DNA of 64,000 nucleotides, from positions 1 to 64,000 of the forward strand of contig JAFUEV010000045.1 of the NCBI GenBank assembly GCA_017470245.1, written 5' to 3'. The translations under genes and the position numbers were made by a program. Every line of letters begins with the position of its first letter. Position 1 is the first letter of the stretch. A model generated the notes under the pieces. It saw only the letters and a list, made by a program, of their open reading frames with translations, ran no database searches and was not told the origin of the DNA. This document shows positions 1 to 10,900 of this stretch, piece after piece. The stretch is from a bacterium (GTDB lineage Bacteria; Cyanobacteriota; Vampirovibrionia; Gastranaerophilales; Gastranaerophilaceae).

Positions 1-2946
1 GCATATATGCTAAATATATTCTTTAAAACAGGTACTAACAATGACCTAAACCTGATGAATGTCCAAAATAAACTGCAGCAGGTTCAGTCTATGCTTCCAC
101 AAGAGGTAATACAACAAGGTATTACTGCGGAAAATCAAGTTAGCGGTATTGGTGCAATAATACTTAATTTGTCATCAAAAAACGATTCTTGGAATCAATT
201 AGATTTAACCAATTACGCAAATATATATCTGAAAGATTCTATAAAAAGAATAAACGGTGTCGGTGCAGTTAATGTATTTGGCGCTGATGATTATAGCATG
301 AGAATTTGGCTTGATCCTGCAAAACTTGCAAGCTATAAAGTAACGGTATCAGAAATTCAAAACGCAGTAAGAAATCAAAATGCTCAAATTTCAACAGGTG
401 CATTGGGTGATGAACCTTCTTTATCAAAGCCAAGTTTAAAATTAACTTTGCTTACAAAAGGCAGATTATCATCTGTTGAAGAATTTGAAAATATCATAGT
501 CCGTTCAAATTCTAACGGTTCAAAAATCAAGTTAAAAGATTTAGCAAGAGTTGAATTAGGTGCAAAATCATATTCAAAATTTGGTTTAATAGAAGGGAAA
601 CCGGGAGCATTAATTCAAGTTATGCCCTTACCAGGAGCAAATACTGTTGATATTGTTAAAAATGTACACAAAGAAATGGATAAATTATCCAAAACACTTC
701 CTGATACTCTAAAAATAGATACAATGATGGATAGTGCTATATTTATCACAGAATCAATGAATGAAGTGGAATTTACGATACTTTTAACCTCATTAATTGT
801 CATTTTAATTATATTTGTGTTTTTAGGAGATTTTAAAGCAACATTAATTCCTTGTGTTACAATTCCTGTTTCTTTAGTCGGAACATTTATTGCATTAAAA
901 ATGCTCGGTATGTCATTAAATTTATTGACATTGTTTGCATTAGTTCTTGCCGTTGCAGTTGTTGTTGATGATGCGATAGTAGTTATTGAAAATGTTAAAC
1001 GACACATGGATAACGACAAATCAGCAATAGAGGCAACTCAATTAACAATGAAAGAAGTTGGCGGTTCATTAATTGCTATGGCATCCGTTCTTATGGCCGT
1101 ATTTGTTCCAATGTGTTTTATGAGCGGTTTATCTGGAACTATGTATAAACAATTTGCAGTTTGTATTTCAGTATCAATTGCGATATCAGCAATTTGTGCT
1201 TTGTCATTATCTCCGGCAATGTGTTCGATTTTACTAAAAAAATCAAAATTAACAAAAGAAATTACAAACAAATATATAAAAATAATTTTGTCATATATTA
1301 ATAAAGGTTTGGAATACTTCAACAAATACTTTGACATGTTGACAAAATATTATATGGAAATGGTTAAAAAATTCGTTTTTAACAAAAAATTAACCGTTGT
1401 TACATATATTTCAATAATTATTTTAATGCTATGTCTGTTTAAAATAATTCCGACAGGATTTATTCCTGACGAAGATCAGGGATTCTTAATAAGTGCCGTA
1501 ACACTCCCTGACGGTGCTTCTTTAAATAGAACAGAAGATGTAATGATTAAATTTACAAAAGCAATTGAAAATATTGAAGGGATAGAAAAAGAAAAAATAA
1601 TTGCCTTTGGAGGTATGGGACCTTCAAATCAGGGATTTGTTGTAATAAATCTGAAAGAATGGGAAGATAGGAAAGTCAGCATATTGGGTAAACTTGCCAG
1701 ATTTATACAAGGAAAACAGACAGATTTATCGCACAACGGTATTTTAACGGAAATATATAAAAGAACTGCAAACATTAATGAAGCATCTATTATAACATTT
1801 TCACCTCCAGCAATTGATGGGTTAAGTATGTCGGGGGGGTTTGAATATCAATTACTTTCGTTAAAAAATACTAAAATTCAGGATTTGTCCGCTTTTGCTA
1901 ATGAATTTATACAACAAGCTAATGCTGATTCTAATTTGACAAATGTATATACACAATTTCAGGCAAATGTACCTCAATATATTTTAAATATTGACTATGA
2001 AAAAGCTCTAGCGCAAGATGTTGATATAGCAGAATTGCATAATACTCTCGGCTCGACACTTTCATATTCATACATAAATGACTTTAATAAAATTGGAAGA
2101 ATTTTTAGAGTATTTATGCAGGCGGAAGGTAATTATAGAGATAAAATTGAAGATTTACAGAGAATATATGTAATGAATATGCATGGGAAACCTGTTCCTA
2201 TATCAACAATGATAAGTGCAAAACAGACTACAGGAGCGGTATCAATTACAAGATTTAATCAATTCCGTTCAGTTCAAATTATGGGAACACAAGCAAACGG
2301 AAAAACATCAGGCGAAGCAATGAATGCCATGGAAAAATTGTCAAACAAAATTTTACCGAATGATTATACTTATGCATGGTCTGGAACGTCACTACAAGAA
2401 AAAGAATCAGCAGGGCAAACAGGTTTAGTTGTCGGCTTTGCTTTGTTATTTGTATATTTGTTTCTGGTTGCATTGTATGAAAGTTATATGATGCCTGTTG
2501 CAGTACTATTAATATCTCCTGTTGCTATTGTCGGAGCCCTTATTTTTCAATTAATGATGGGACAGGCACTTGATTTGTATTCTCAAGTCGGTTTAATAAC
2601 TTTAATCGGTTTAGCTGCTAAACAATCAATTTTAATAGTTGAGTTTGCAAAAGAGGAACATGAAAAAAATGGTTTAACAATACAGGAAGCAGCAATAAAA
2701 GCAGCACTTATAAGATTTAGAGCAATAATGATGACAGAGGCTGCATTTATTTTAGGTATATTACCCTTATTATTTGCATCAGGTGCAGGCGCAAACAGCA
2801 GAATATCAGTTGGTTCTACTGTAATTGGAGGTATGATTGTTGCTGCAACTCTCGGTACGGTTTTAACACCTGCGTTTTACGTTATAATTCAAGATATTGT
2901 TGATAAAAAGTTCAACACAAAGGAAGATGGCGAGTATGAAATATAA
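1..2946 (+). CDS. RND multidrug efflux transporter, AcrB/MexB (HAE1) type; 5' end outside window
   Basis: This is the inner-membrane pump of a tripartite efflux system, which exports drugs or other amphiphiles using the proton gradient. The frame is open from the first base, so the ATG at 7 is internal. By comparison with AcrB, about 85 N-terminal residues (TM1 and the start of the porter domain) lie upstream of the window. Visible family marks are the [14 protein letters not shown] porter segment, the TM4 Asp pair in [13 protein letters not shown] (codons at 967-972), and the TM10 lysine in [13 protein letters not shown] (codon at 2620), which are the proton-relay residues of the family. The C-terminal TM block is complete. 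The stop overlaps the start of the TolC-like gene by 11 nt, so the two are translationally coupled. A periplasmic adaptor would be expected upstream. The substrate cannot be told. Confidence 0.95.
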   Translation, partial: AYMLNIFFKTGTNNDLNLMNVQNKLQQVQSMLPQEVIQQGITAENQVSGIGAIILNLSSKNDSWNQLDLTNYANIYLKDSIKRINGVGAVNVFGADDYSMRIWLDPAKLASYKVTVSEIQNAVRNQNAQISTGALGDEPSLSKPSLKLTLLTKGRLSSVEEFENIIVRSNSNGSKIKLKDLARVELGAKSYSKFGLIEGKPGALIQVMPLPGANTVDIVKNVHKEMDKLSKTLPDTLKIDTMMDSAIFITESMNEVEFTILLTSLIVILIIFVFLGDFKATLIPCVTIPVSLVGTFIALKMLGMSLNLLTLFALVLAVAVVVDDAIVVIENVKRHMDNDKSAIEATQLTMKEVGGSLIAMASVLMAVFVPMCFMSGLSGTMYKQFAVCISVSIAISAICALSLSPAMCSILLKKSKLTKEITNKYIKIILSYINKGLEYFNKYFDMLTKYYMEMVKKFVFNKKLTVVTYISIIILMLCLFKIIPTGFIPDEDQGFLISAVTLPDGASLNRTEDVMIKFTKAIENIEGIEKEKIIAFGGMGPSNQGFVVINLKEWEDRKVSILGKLARFIQGKQTDLSHNGILTEIYKRTANINEASIITFSPPAIDGLSMSGGFEYQLLSLKNTKIQDLSAFANEFIQQANADSNLTNVYTQFQANVPQYILNIDYEKALAQDVDIAELHNTLGSTLSYSYINDFNKIGRIFRVFMQAEGNYRDKIEDLQRIYVMNMHGKPVPISTMISAKQTTGAVSITRFNQFRSVQIMGTQANGKTSGEAMNAMEKLSNKILPNDYTYAWSGTSLQEKESAGQTGLVVGFALLFVYLFLVALYESYMMPVAVLLISPVAIVGALIFQLMMGQALDLYSQVGLITLIGLAAKQSILIVEFAKEEHEKNGLTIQEAAIKAALIRFRAIMMTEAAFILGILPLLFASGAGANSRISVGSTVIGGMIVAATLGTVLTPAFYVIIQDIVDKKFNTKEDGEYEI

Positions 2947-4387
2947 TAAAAAAATAATCAGTTTATTAATATTGTTTTGTATTATTTTAGGAACGGTAAA
3001 TACTGCTGATGCTTTTACATTTAGAAAGAAAAAAAATAATAAAGTGCAAGCTGAAAAATTATATAAAGAAGCAAAGAAAAATGGAAAAAATCAAGAAGAA
3101 CAATCTATTTTAACAAATGAAACACATTCAATATTTACACTTGAAGATTGTATAAATAATGCCATTAAATATAATCCGACAATTAGAGCATCAATATATA
3201 GTGATGAAGCATATAAAACACAAATAGGTCAGGCATGGGCTAATTATTTTCCAACAATCAGTCTAGGTGTTGATTTGTCAAGAAGCGGCAATAAGTATAC
3301 AAAAGGAGGTCCAATGGGATTTCCTTCAAGTCAATATACCACTATGACATACGTTCCGAATGTATCAGCAGACATGTTACTTTTTGACTTTGGAAAAACA
3401 AAAGCAACTGCGGACATGGCAAAAAGGATGTATGAAGCATCACAAGAAGATACAAAAGAAACTATTAATACAATTATCTATAATATAAAAGCAGCATATT
3501 ACAATATTTTATTTGCACAAGCACAAGTTCATGTATATAAGGACACAGTGGCTGATTACGAACTTCAATTGAGCCAAGCTCAAGGGTTTTATCGTTACGG
3601 AACTAAACCTAAATTAGATGTTGTTACTGCTGAATATAACTTAGGTAAAGCAAAATTAAATTTAGTAAAGGCTGAAAATGTATTAAATGTCGCAAAAGTC
3701 CAGTTATCAAAAATCATGGGAATCCCAAAATATACAAATTATGAACTTTCTGACAGACTGACTTTAAATTTGGTTGATATAACAGAAGATGATGCTATAG
3801 ATACTGCATTTGAAGTAAGACCAGAACTAATAATGGCTAAAAAAAATGCAGATGCGGCTAATATGAATTTGAGAGCAGTAAGGAGAGAATTTACACCTAA
3901 CCTAGGCATATATGGCAGCTATGGCAATGGTCTTGGAAATGATTATGACGTTAAATCAACAAGAATTGGTGTAGGACTTAATTATTCCGCTTTAAACGTT
4001 TTAAGAATAAAAAAACAAGTAGACCAAGCATCTGCTGAATATAAAGAAGCAAAAGCAAGATATCAAAGTGTTAAAGATGATGTATATTTTTATGTCAAAA
4101 AATGTTATATGGATTTAAAAACAGATATGGAAGCTATTGTAATAGCAAAATTAGCATTAGACCAAGCGAAAGAACAATACAGGCAAGTAACAGGAAGATA
4201 TAAGGCAGGTGTTGGTGATGCAATCGAGCTAAAAGACGGTGAAAATACATATTTAAATGCTCGCTTAGATTTTTATAATGCAATGTTAAATTACAACGTA
4301 ACAGTCGCAAATCTTGAAAAAGAAATCGGACTTCCTTTAAAATTTAAAAATGAAACAGTTTTAGATATCGAAAACGAAGATTTGTAA
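2936..4387 (+). CDS. TolC-family outer membrane efflux channel
   Basis: The 483-residue protein is the outer-membrane exit duct expected to pair with the RND pump it overlaps. An in-frame ATG exists at 2897, but the ATG at 2936 is preferred. It has an AAGGA box at 2920-2924 and begins directly with a signal peptide ([19 protein letters not shown], then a TADA-type cleavage site). The mature part shows two OEP-family halves of long helices. Family-like segments are [19 protein letters not shown] in the first half and [20 protein letters not shown] in the second. The family trimerises into an outer-membrane beta barrel with a periplasmic tunnel. It might also serve the RTX-type protein encoded at 7972-12147, since no type I secretion genes are in the window, but that is only a guess. 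Confidence 0.93.
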   Translation: MKYNKKIISLLILFCIILGTVNTADAFTFRKKKNNKVQAEKLYKEAKKNGKNQEEQSILTNETHSIFTLEDCINNAIKYNPTIRASIYSDEAYKTQIGQAWANYFPTISLGVDLSRSGNKYTKGGPMGFPSSQYTTMTYVPNVSADMLLFDFGKTKATADMAKRMYEASQEDTKETINTIIYNIKAAYYNILFAQAQVHVYKDTVADYELQLSQAQGFYRYGTKPKLDVVTAEYNLGKAKLNLVKAENVLNVAKVQLSKIMGIPKYTNYELSDRLTLNLVDITEDDAIDTAFEVRPELIMAKKNADAANMNLRAVRREFTPNLGIYGSYGNGLGNDYDVKSTRIGVGLNYSALNVLRIKKQVDQASAEYKEAKARYQSVKDDVYFYVKKCYMDLKTDMEAIVIAKLALDQAKEQYRQVTGRYKAGVGDAIELKDGENTYLNARLDFYNAMLNYNVTVANLEKEIGLPLKFKNETVLDIENEDL

Positions 4388-4422
4388 TATATTATGATGT
4401 AATACAGTTAAAAAAATATGCA

Positions 4423-4620
4423 TTAATCAATATCATAAGTCCATTCACTTATGTCATGTTCGATAGAGTTTTCCCACGACAAATTTTCAGGATATCCGTC
4501 ACAATAACTGCAAAAAGGGGTAGGCGTATCAATATATTTAACAAATTCCGCAAAACTCTTAACTTTATAAATGTCAAAATAGTCTTTAACTAAGAAACAA
4601 TTAAGTTTACGAATATAAAA
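4423..4620 (-). pseudogene. C-terminal remnant of a radical SAM/SPASM-type protein
   Basis: Read on the minus strand, this 65-codon stretch is open to a TAA at 4423-4425. It encodes a tail with KSFAEFVKYIDTPTPFCSYC followed by a Trp/Ser-rich ending (SWENSIEHDISEWTYDID). PFCxYCD with a terminal EWT resembles the end of many gut-bacterial radical SAM proteins. There is no start codon: an in-frame TAA (4621-4623) sits immediately upstream, and the rest of the gene is missing. The break falls about 14 bp before the alkD-like start, which suggests a deletion or recombination junction. The assignment rests on motif memory and not on a search. Confidence 0.55.
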
Positions 4621-4634
4621 TTAGAAAGAATCTG

Positions 4635-5279
4635 ATGAAATTAAATGTAATAAAAAAAGAATTATCAAAAATAAAAAGAACAACATTTGGAATTTCAATT
4701 CCCGAGCTAAAAAAGTTTGCAAAAGAAGTTGCAAAAGATAATTACAAAGAGTTTCTGGAAGAAAATGATTTTTCATCATTTGAATTAAAATTGCTACACG
4801 CTTTTGTTTTAGGTTATGCAAAAGATGACATAAAAATTTTAATCAATTATTTTGAAGATTTTATACCACAAGTAAATGATTGGGCAGTGAATGATTCATT
4901 GTGCCAGAGTTTTAAAATTTCAAGAAAATATCCCGAAATATTTTGGAAAGCTTTAATGAAGTATAAAAAATCAAAAAAAGAGTTTGAAAGCAGAGTAGTA
5001 TCAGTTTGTTTACTGTCACACTATCTAAATGATGAATATATAGATAAGGTTATACAAGTATTAGACAAATTGAATACGGATAATTATTATTCTCAAATGG
5101 GTGTTGCCTGGGCAATTGCAACTATAATGGGGAAATATCCCAATAAATGTTTAAAATACTTACAATCAACTGCTTGCCATTTAGATATTATAACTTTAAA
5201 AAAATCAAAACAAAAAATTAGGGAATCATATAGAGTACCTGATAAAATAAAAAATAGAATAAAACAATTAGGAGTATAA
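4635..5279 (+). CDS. DNA alkylation repair protein, AlkD-like HEAT-repeat glycosylase
   Basis: The 214-residue all-helical protein resembles the AlkD/AlkC family of HEAT-like-repeat DNA glycosylases, which remove cationic alkylated purines. Family marks are FGISIPELKKFAK (15-31), VNDWAVNDSLC with W83 and D87, QMGVAWAIATIMGKYP with W159, and a C-terminal KIRESYRV. Those Trp/Asp positions match the AlkD residues that cradle the flipped base. The N-terminus is a little shorter than many homologues, and only a weak AGAAAG precedes the ATG. This matters because a recombination junction lies just upstream (see the remnant at 4423-4620), so the 5' end may have been reshaped. The acetyltransferase gene follows after 7 bp. 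Confidence 0.85.
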   Translation: MKLNVIKKELSKIKRTTFGISIPELKKFAKEVAKDNYKEFLEENDFSSFELKLLHAFVLGYAKDDIKILINYFEDFIPQVNDWAVNDSLCQSFKISRKYPEIFWKALMKYKKSKKEFESRVVSVCLLSHYLNDEYIDKVIQVLDKLNTDNYYSQMGVAWAIATIMGKYPNKCLKYLQSTACHLDIITLKKSKQKIRESYRVPDKIKNRIKQLGV

Positions 5280-5286
5280 AGTAAAG

Positions 5287-5832
5287 ATGGAAGAAGTCAG
5301 AATAGATGTAAGAACGCAAAGTCCGGAGCGCAGAGCGGAAGCTATCAGAAGTTCGGAATTATGTTTTAAGATTAATCATATAATGCCGACAGCACCTGAA
5401 TGTAAACAGCTTATTAATGAATTATTTAATAATACATTAGGTGAAAACACTGTAATAAATCCTCCAATTTTTACGATATTGGCAGACAAAGTTAAAATTG
5501 GCAAAAATGTAGTAATAATGAATAATTTTCAATGTATGTCTGCAGGCGGATTGACGATAGAAGATAATACAATGATTTCTCTTAACTGTACAATAGCAAC
5601 AAACAACCACGATATGTATGACAGATATATAATAACATGTAAGCCTGTACATATAAAGAAAAATGTTTGGATAGGAGTAAATGTTACAATATTACCTGGC
5701 GTTACAATCGGTGAAAACGCTGTAGTCGGTGCAGGTGCAGTCGTAACAAAAGATGTTCCTGATAATGCAGTAGTCGTAGGAAATCCTGCAAGAGTTATAA
5801 AATATCTGGATGCAGAAAAATTCAAGAAATAA
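5287..5832 (+). CDS. LacA/Maa-type hexapeptide-repeat O-acetyltransferase
   Basis: The 181-residue protein has a left-handed parallel beta-helix built from hexapeptide repeats (for example TILPGVTIGENAVVGAGAVV). It carries the family's catalytic histidine in TNNHDMYDR (H108) and the typical ending VPDNAVVVGNPARVIK. The family transfers acetyl from acetyl-CoA to sugar hydroxyls (maltose, galactoside, or Nod-factor/capsule sugars). The real acceptor cannot be read from sequence. An AGGAG lies inside the end of the upstream gene, so the pair probably forms a small operon. Compared with classical Maa, the N-terminal helical part is complete. Confidence 0.9.
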   Translation: MEEVRIDVRTQSPERRAEAIRSSELCFKINHIMPTAPECKQLINELFNNTLGENTVINPPIFTILADKVKIGKNVVIMNNFQCMSAGGLTIEDNTMISLNCTIATNNHDMYDRYIITCKPVHIKKNVWIGVNVTILPGVTIGENAVVGAGAVVTKDVPDNAVVVGNPARVIKYLDAEKFKK

Positions 5833-5838
5833 AACATT

Positions 5839-5878
5839 ATAAATAAAGCAATACAACAAAAGAAAATGCGTTATTTAT
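5839..5878 (+). terminator. Possible stem-loop after the alkD-like/acetyltransferase pair
   Basis: ATAAATAAAGCA (5839-5850) can pair with TGCGTTATTTAT (5867-5878), 12 bp with one mismatch. It lies just after the acetyltransferase stop. There is no strong T tract, so function as an intrinsic terminator is uncertain. Confidence 0.3.
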
Positions 5879-5934
5879 TATAATTTAGCAAAATTTATAA
5901 TTTGAAGTTTTTGTATTAACGTTGGAAAAAATCA

Positions 5935-6945
5935 ATGTATAATACAATTTTAACAAATTATAATAATATATCGTTTAATGGTTTATTTTCCTCAAGAAAG
6001 ATGAAAGAGAATAAACCAAGTTTTGATGTAAATATAAAAAAAAGAATTAATAATTTAGCAGCAGGATTTGTAACAACAAGTGCAATATGCAATAAAGCAG
6101 AAGTAGAAAAAAACAGATACGAATCAATAATTAGTCACGAGCCATTTTTTAAAGAAAAAGGTAAAATAACTTGGGAAGCATATAATAGAGTAAAAGAAAA
6201 CTCGCCGGAACTAATATTAAAAGCTAAAAGATATACGTATGAAATGTTAAAATCAACTAAAACATATACTTCACCTGATAAAGTTGCAAGACTGGTTCAA
6301 GCATTAAATAAAAAAATCAGTAACGATGTCAAAATAATTTCAATAGGAACATCACCTTCATTTATTACAGAGCCAATGAGTGAAACAGGAAAAGATGTAA
6401 CAATTGTCCCAATATCAAATGCTAATCTGTGTAGGGGATTTAGCTCACTACATGACTATTTTGAATATTACCCTAATTTAAAATTAGTGGGTGAATACCT
6501 AAAATACAAAGGTATTACAAAAGATGAAATAAAAGATAGGAATGTAATTATTCTTGATTACAGTTCATCAGGACGAACATTACAAATAGTAAAAAGGCTT
6601 GTAAATGAGTATTGCGGAATACCGGATGAAAATATTCAATTAAAAGATATATCAGAATTAATTGAAGAAACAATTAATACAAACACTACATTATCAGATG
6701 TATCATCAGAAAAAATAAAGAAAGATATTTTTAATCAAAAAGTAGAAAAAACAACAAATGTTGCACACTTTTCTATTTTTAATGACCGCTACAACAGAAA
6801 AGAAAAAGACAGTATATCAGCACGAAAGAAAGAAAAAACAGAATTATTTAAAGAATTTGATGATTTTTCCAAGCCATCAGCAAGAGCTTATCAACTTTGT
6901 GTTTTAGATGAAATAAGCAAAATTAATGAAAAAGAAAAATTTTAA
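5935..6945 (+). CDS. Unknown protein with phosphoribosyltransferase-like motif and N-terminal ISFNG tag
   Basis: The 336-residue protein is lysine-rich and has no signal peptide or TM segment. Residues 131-160 (DVKIISIGTSPSFITEP and onward) and NVIILDYSSSGRTLQ at 203-217 look like a type I phosphoribosyltransferase fold. The second stretch resembles the PRPP-binding loop hhhhDDxxxTGxT, with DYSSSGRT in place of DDxxxTGKT. A charged, probably disordered linker and a helical C-terminus follow. The N-terminus (NNISFNGLFSS) carries the short hydrophobic-x-Phe-Asn-Gly motif shared with several other unknown proteins in this window. The start is supported only by a GGAAAA run 6-11 nt upstream. No function is assigned; PRTase activity is an inference from one motif. 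Confidence 0.75.
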   Translation: MYNTILTNYNNISFNGLFSSRKMKENKPSFDVNIKKRINNLAAGFVTTSAICNKAEVEKNRYESIISHEPFFKEKGKITWEAYNRVKENSPELILKAKRYTYEMLKSTKTYTSPDKVARLVQALNKKISNDVKIISIGTSPSFITEPMSETGKDVTIVPISNANLCRGFSSLHDYFEYYPNLKLVGEYLKYKGITKDEIKDRNVIILDYSSSGRTLQIVKRLVNEYCGIPDENIQLKDISELIEETINTNTTLSDVSSEKIKKDIFNQKVEKTTNVAHFSIFNDRYNRKEKDSISARKKEKTELFKEFDDFSKPSARAYQLCVLDEISKINEKEKF

Positions 6946-6959
6946 ACAATGAAATACAT

Positions 6960-7961
6960 TTATTTTTCAAGATTAGAAACTAATTTTTCGTAAAACTCAT
7001 CCGCATTAAATTGAAGGAATGCACCAATAAGCTGGCTATCCTGCAAATTTTTTACAACATCCATTCTATATTTATTTTCTTGAATATCCTTTTTTAAATC
7101 TTCAACAGCAGCCTCAAAAAACTCATTTCTGCAATCTTCACCCATTGAGAAGAAAAACCAAGCATATTGACGATATTTATATTGAAGCATAGCATATTTA
7201 CTTTCATTCCAATGGTTTGTTTTAACCATTTCATCTTTTATTTGTGCTAAAGTAGGGAATATGTTTAAATTTTTTCTGCCTGCATTGTGGGTAACAGAAG
7301 ATGCTTGAAGTCTGTAATAATACAAAATCCTATCAATAATATAAATAGCTTTTGCATTTAATAATGCCTTCATCCAATATATTTTATCTTCAAAATTTTT
7401 ACCGACGGGGAATTTTAGGCCATATTTTTGAACAAAATCTTTTCTGAATATTTTATTATAAACGGCAAGATTCCCTTCAAGCGGGTTTTGGCAATCGTCA
7501 TAATTAACAATTGTGTTATTTTTGCCTCCCCAGTTTTCTATAGAATAAAACGGTTTTAGAACAATATTTTCTTCTGTTGCACCATCAGGATAACTGGCTG
7601 CATTGAACATAAATATTTCAAAATCTTTTCCTGTCTGATATGCTTTATAAAATTCTTCGTAGGCTTCAATATTGAGCCAGTCATCAGAGTCAACGAAGGT
7701 TATCCAATCACCTGTAGCAGCAGCTTGACCGTTATTTCTTGCCGCACTTTGACCTTGATTTTCTTGATTAATAATGACAATTCTCGGGTCTAGTTTTGAA
7801 TATTTTTCTAATATTTCAAGCGAGTTATCCTCTGAACCGTCATTTACACATATTATTTCAAGGTTTCTATATGTTTGCAGACATAGAGAATTTAAACACT
7901 GTTCAAGGTATTTTGCCGTATTATAAACGGGAACTACTATTGATATTTTAGGTTCTTGCAT
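6960..7961 (-). CDS. Family 2 glycosyltransferase
   Basis: The 333-residue cytosolic GT-A enzyme transfers a sugar from a nucleotide-sugar donor. KISIVVPVYNT at the N-terminus, CVNDGSEDNS and the metal-binding VDSDDW (D91-D94) are classical GT2 signatures. The C-terminal half is a variable acceptor domain. An AAGGAA box precedes the ATG. The gene starts 10 bp after the stop of the giant RTX-type gene on the same strand, so the two are probably cotranscribed. It could glycosylate that protein or act on a surface glycan; sequence alone does not decide. Confidence 0.9.
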   Translation of the reverse strand: MQEPKISIVVPVYNTAKYLEQCLNSLCLQTYRNLEIICVNDGSEDNSLEILEKYSKLDPRIVIINQENQGQSAARNNGQAAATGDWITFVDSDDWLNIEAYEEFYKAYQTGKDFEIFMFNAASYPDGATEENIVLKPFYSIENWGGKNNTIVNYDDCQNPLEGNLAVYNKIFRKDFVQKYGLKFPVGKNFEDKIYWMKALLNAKAIYIIDRILYYYRLQASSVTHNAGRKNLNIFPTLAQIKDEMVKTNHWNESKYAMLQYKYRQYAWFFFSMGEDCRNEFFEAAVEDLKKDIQENKYRMDVVKNLQDSQLIGAFLQFNADEFYEKLVSNLEK

Positions 7962-7971
7962 AAATTATTCC

Positions 7972-10900
7972 TTAAAAATATCCGTTCATATCCATAGCGT
8001 ACATATCAGCCGTATTATTCTTATAAATTGCAAGAAGTGCTTGTATATCATCCGGTGAGCCCTGTTTAAGAACAGTTGAAGCGTATGCACCGTATTCGGT
8101 ATGCTGACTCATCCATTGCGCAACTTCAAATCCTACTTGATATATCCAGCCTTCCATATCTATATAATCATTTTTGATTTGAAGATTTTCGATTTTTCCT
8201 GAGCCTTTATAAATCTGCATAGCGTCATCAGCATCCATTCCTTCATTATTACCTTCACCATCGCGTCCAAAGTATGTTCCGACTTCAATAATGCCCGACC
8301 AATTGCCATAGTGAATATCGTCAAATGAATTTTCGTTTAAAGAATTTTTATTAAATATGTATAGTGCTTGAATACCGCTTCCGACACTAGCTTTGCCGTC
8401 ACCATTCTCATTATAAGCAACATCAAAAAACAAACAGACATCTTTTGATTTTGCATTTATTTTAAGACTATCATCGTGGGAATTGGTTCCTCTATCAGCA
8501 ATTAAAAGTTTAGAATTTTTATTCAATGTTGCTATATATGTATCATCTCCGTTTCCGCCATTCATCAAAGCTTTACCGCTTCCTGAATAATTAAATACGC
8601 ATCCGATATCTTCAGCTCCTGTGTAAACCATTGTTCCGCCTTGTTTTTTCCCTATAACAGGTAAAACTCCGTCAGCTAAACTGCTCATGGATATCGAAAA
8701 TTCATCGTTTTTGTTGGTAAAGTTTAGTTTTATATTATTTGTGCTAAAGTTGCTATCAGAAGCAAGTGCACCCTTAAATGTGATTGTTTCTTGCTTTTTG
8801 CCGTTCGGACGGTAGAAAACCAAATCTTCACCTGATGTTTTGAATCCGAATTTTTTGGTTTCAAATAGATTTCTAATATCTAAGAAATTTATATCTTCAA
8901 TTGAATCTGAAATATATCCGTTTAAATTAATTGTAAGATAATTATATTCGCTATTAGCAACAATTGTGTCGTTTCCGTCGCCTTTTGATACATTTAATTC
9001 AACATTTTGCAAACTTCCGCCATCTATTGTAATCGTGTCATTACCTTTGCCTGCATAGATTTGAGCATTATCTTTAACGGTAATTTTATCGTTACCTTTG
9101 CCTGAATAGATTATAGCTTCATTGTTTGCTTCAATCGTATCAGCTTTGGTACCTGTTACAATTAAGGCTTTATCGTTTACGCTATGATTGGTTATCTTAT
9201 CTTTTGCAAAATTATAGTATCTGTAATCAAAATCACTACCATTAGTCATATCGCTAATTTCTTTTGATAAATCATAGAAATCTTTTACGACAACAGAATC
9301 GGTTTTAATATTGCCTTTTAATTCATATACGTTATGGATTACAAGGTCATTACCGCTTTGGGTATAACCTTGAGCATTATTTTTGCCTGTAAATTTGATA
9401 TCTACACTTGTAAGAGATGGATCAAATATTTTTGTTGTATCGAATTTAATTGTGTCATTACCGTCCCCGTTAGCAAAATTCAAAGTTACATTAGACATAG
9501 CATTGATATTTATTGTATCATTGCCTTTACCGGCTGTTATAGTTTCTTTTGCACCGGCGGTATTTAGGTTATTGATTGATAAAGTAATATCATCTTTTTT
9601 AGAAGTTCCTATTATAATATCTCTGTATTTTGAATCAACAAAATAAGTTGTTTTTGTCTTTTTGTTGTATGTTCCTTTTAGAATAAGACCTTTAGCATAT
9701 ATATCACCGCTTGAATGAGATTCAATTCCATTTGAGTTAACTACTATTTTATTTAACAAATTGTCATGGTTTGTGCCAAAATAATCTTTTATAGTAATAG
9801 TGTCATTTTTAATTTTACCTTTAGAATCTGTATACGGTTTTGTGATAATAAGATTGTTACCGGATTTTGTATAGGTGTAATCATTATTTGGACCGGTTGT
9901 CATACTCTTATACAAAAATATTCCTATTCCGTCCGTTGGAATTGAGTTAAAAGTTATTGTGTCATTTCCGTCCCCGTCCATAAACATCATATTGGCGGTA
10001 GCTTCTTCGCTCTTAAAGTTAATTTTATCGTTACCTTTTCCTGCAATAAGCATTTGAAGGTCGCAAGAATATAAATCAATTGTATCATTTCCGGCATCTG
10101 TTATAACTCCGCCTTCGGAAGAATTTTTTACGGTAACTTTATCGTTTCCTTTTCCTGACATAACGATTGCTGTTTCATTTGTATCAATTGTTATTGTATC
10201 AGCTTTAGAGCTTCCTGCTACAAGAACATCCTTAATTTCATCACTATACTTAATATTGCCTTTTCCTTGTATATATTGGCATTTTTCAATTACCGTATTG
10301 TTTATATCTGTTCCCATAAAGCTTATACCGGACATTACTGTTCCGTCTGAATTAAATGCGTTTTTAATGGTTGCAGAGTTGAGTGTAAAGCCGTTTGCAA
10401 ATGCAGGCATATAAACAGTCAAATCTTTTCCGTTCTTTTTGTAAAATGGCGAACTAGGCGCATTTGAAACTATATCAATTGTGGAAGAAGTATTTTTCCA
10501 ATCTATTACTACGTTTCCCTTGTCAATATTTATTTCCTTTTCGCCTGTACCATTTATAACAATCTTATCTGTGCCTGCGGTTGAGTTGATTATATCGTCG
10601 CCTGAACCGGTATAGATAACATCTTTTTTCTTTCCGCCTGTGATAACATCATTATAGTTTGTGCCATAAATAGTGTTTTCATTCTTAGCATTTCCGTTGA
10701 TTGTAAAAGTTTCATTTTCTAAAATGTCAACTACATAATTTCCCACAATGTGAAGACCATAATAATTTTTAAAATAATCTTTAACTATAATTGAAGATTC
10801 TCCCGAGAAATATGCAGGATTAAATGATTTTTCATAATTTGGTGTTCCATAGCTATAGCCCGGCTTAATTACAAGGTTATTTCCGCTTTTTGAAAAATCA

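Noticed and set aside
615..1019. Minus-strand ORF of 134 codons
   Set aside because: Lies wholly inside the RND transporter gene, low complexity and without an SD; shadow frame.
9334..9646. Two plus-strand ORFs within the RTX gene
   Set aside because: Shadows of the repeat-rich minus-strand gene; no family signature.
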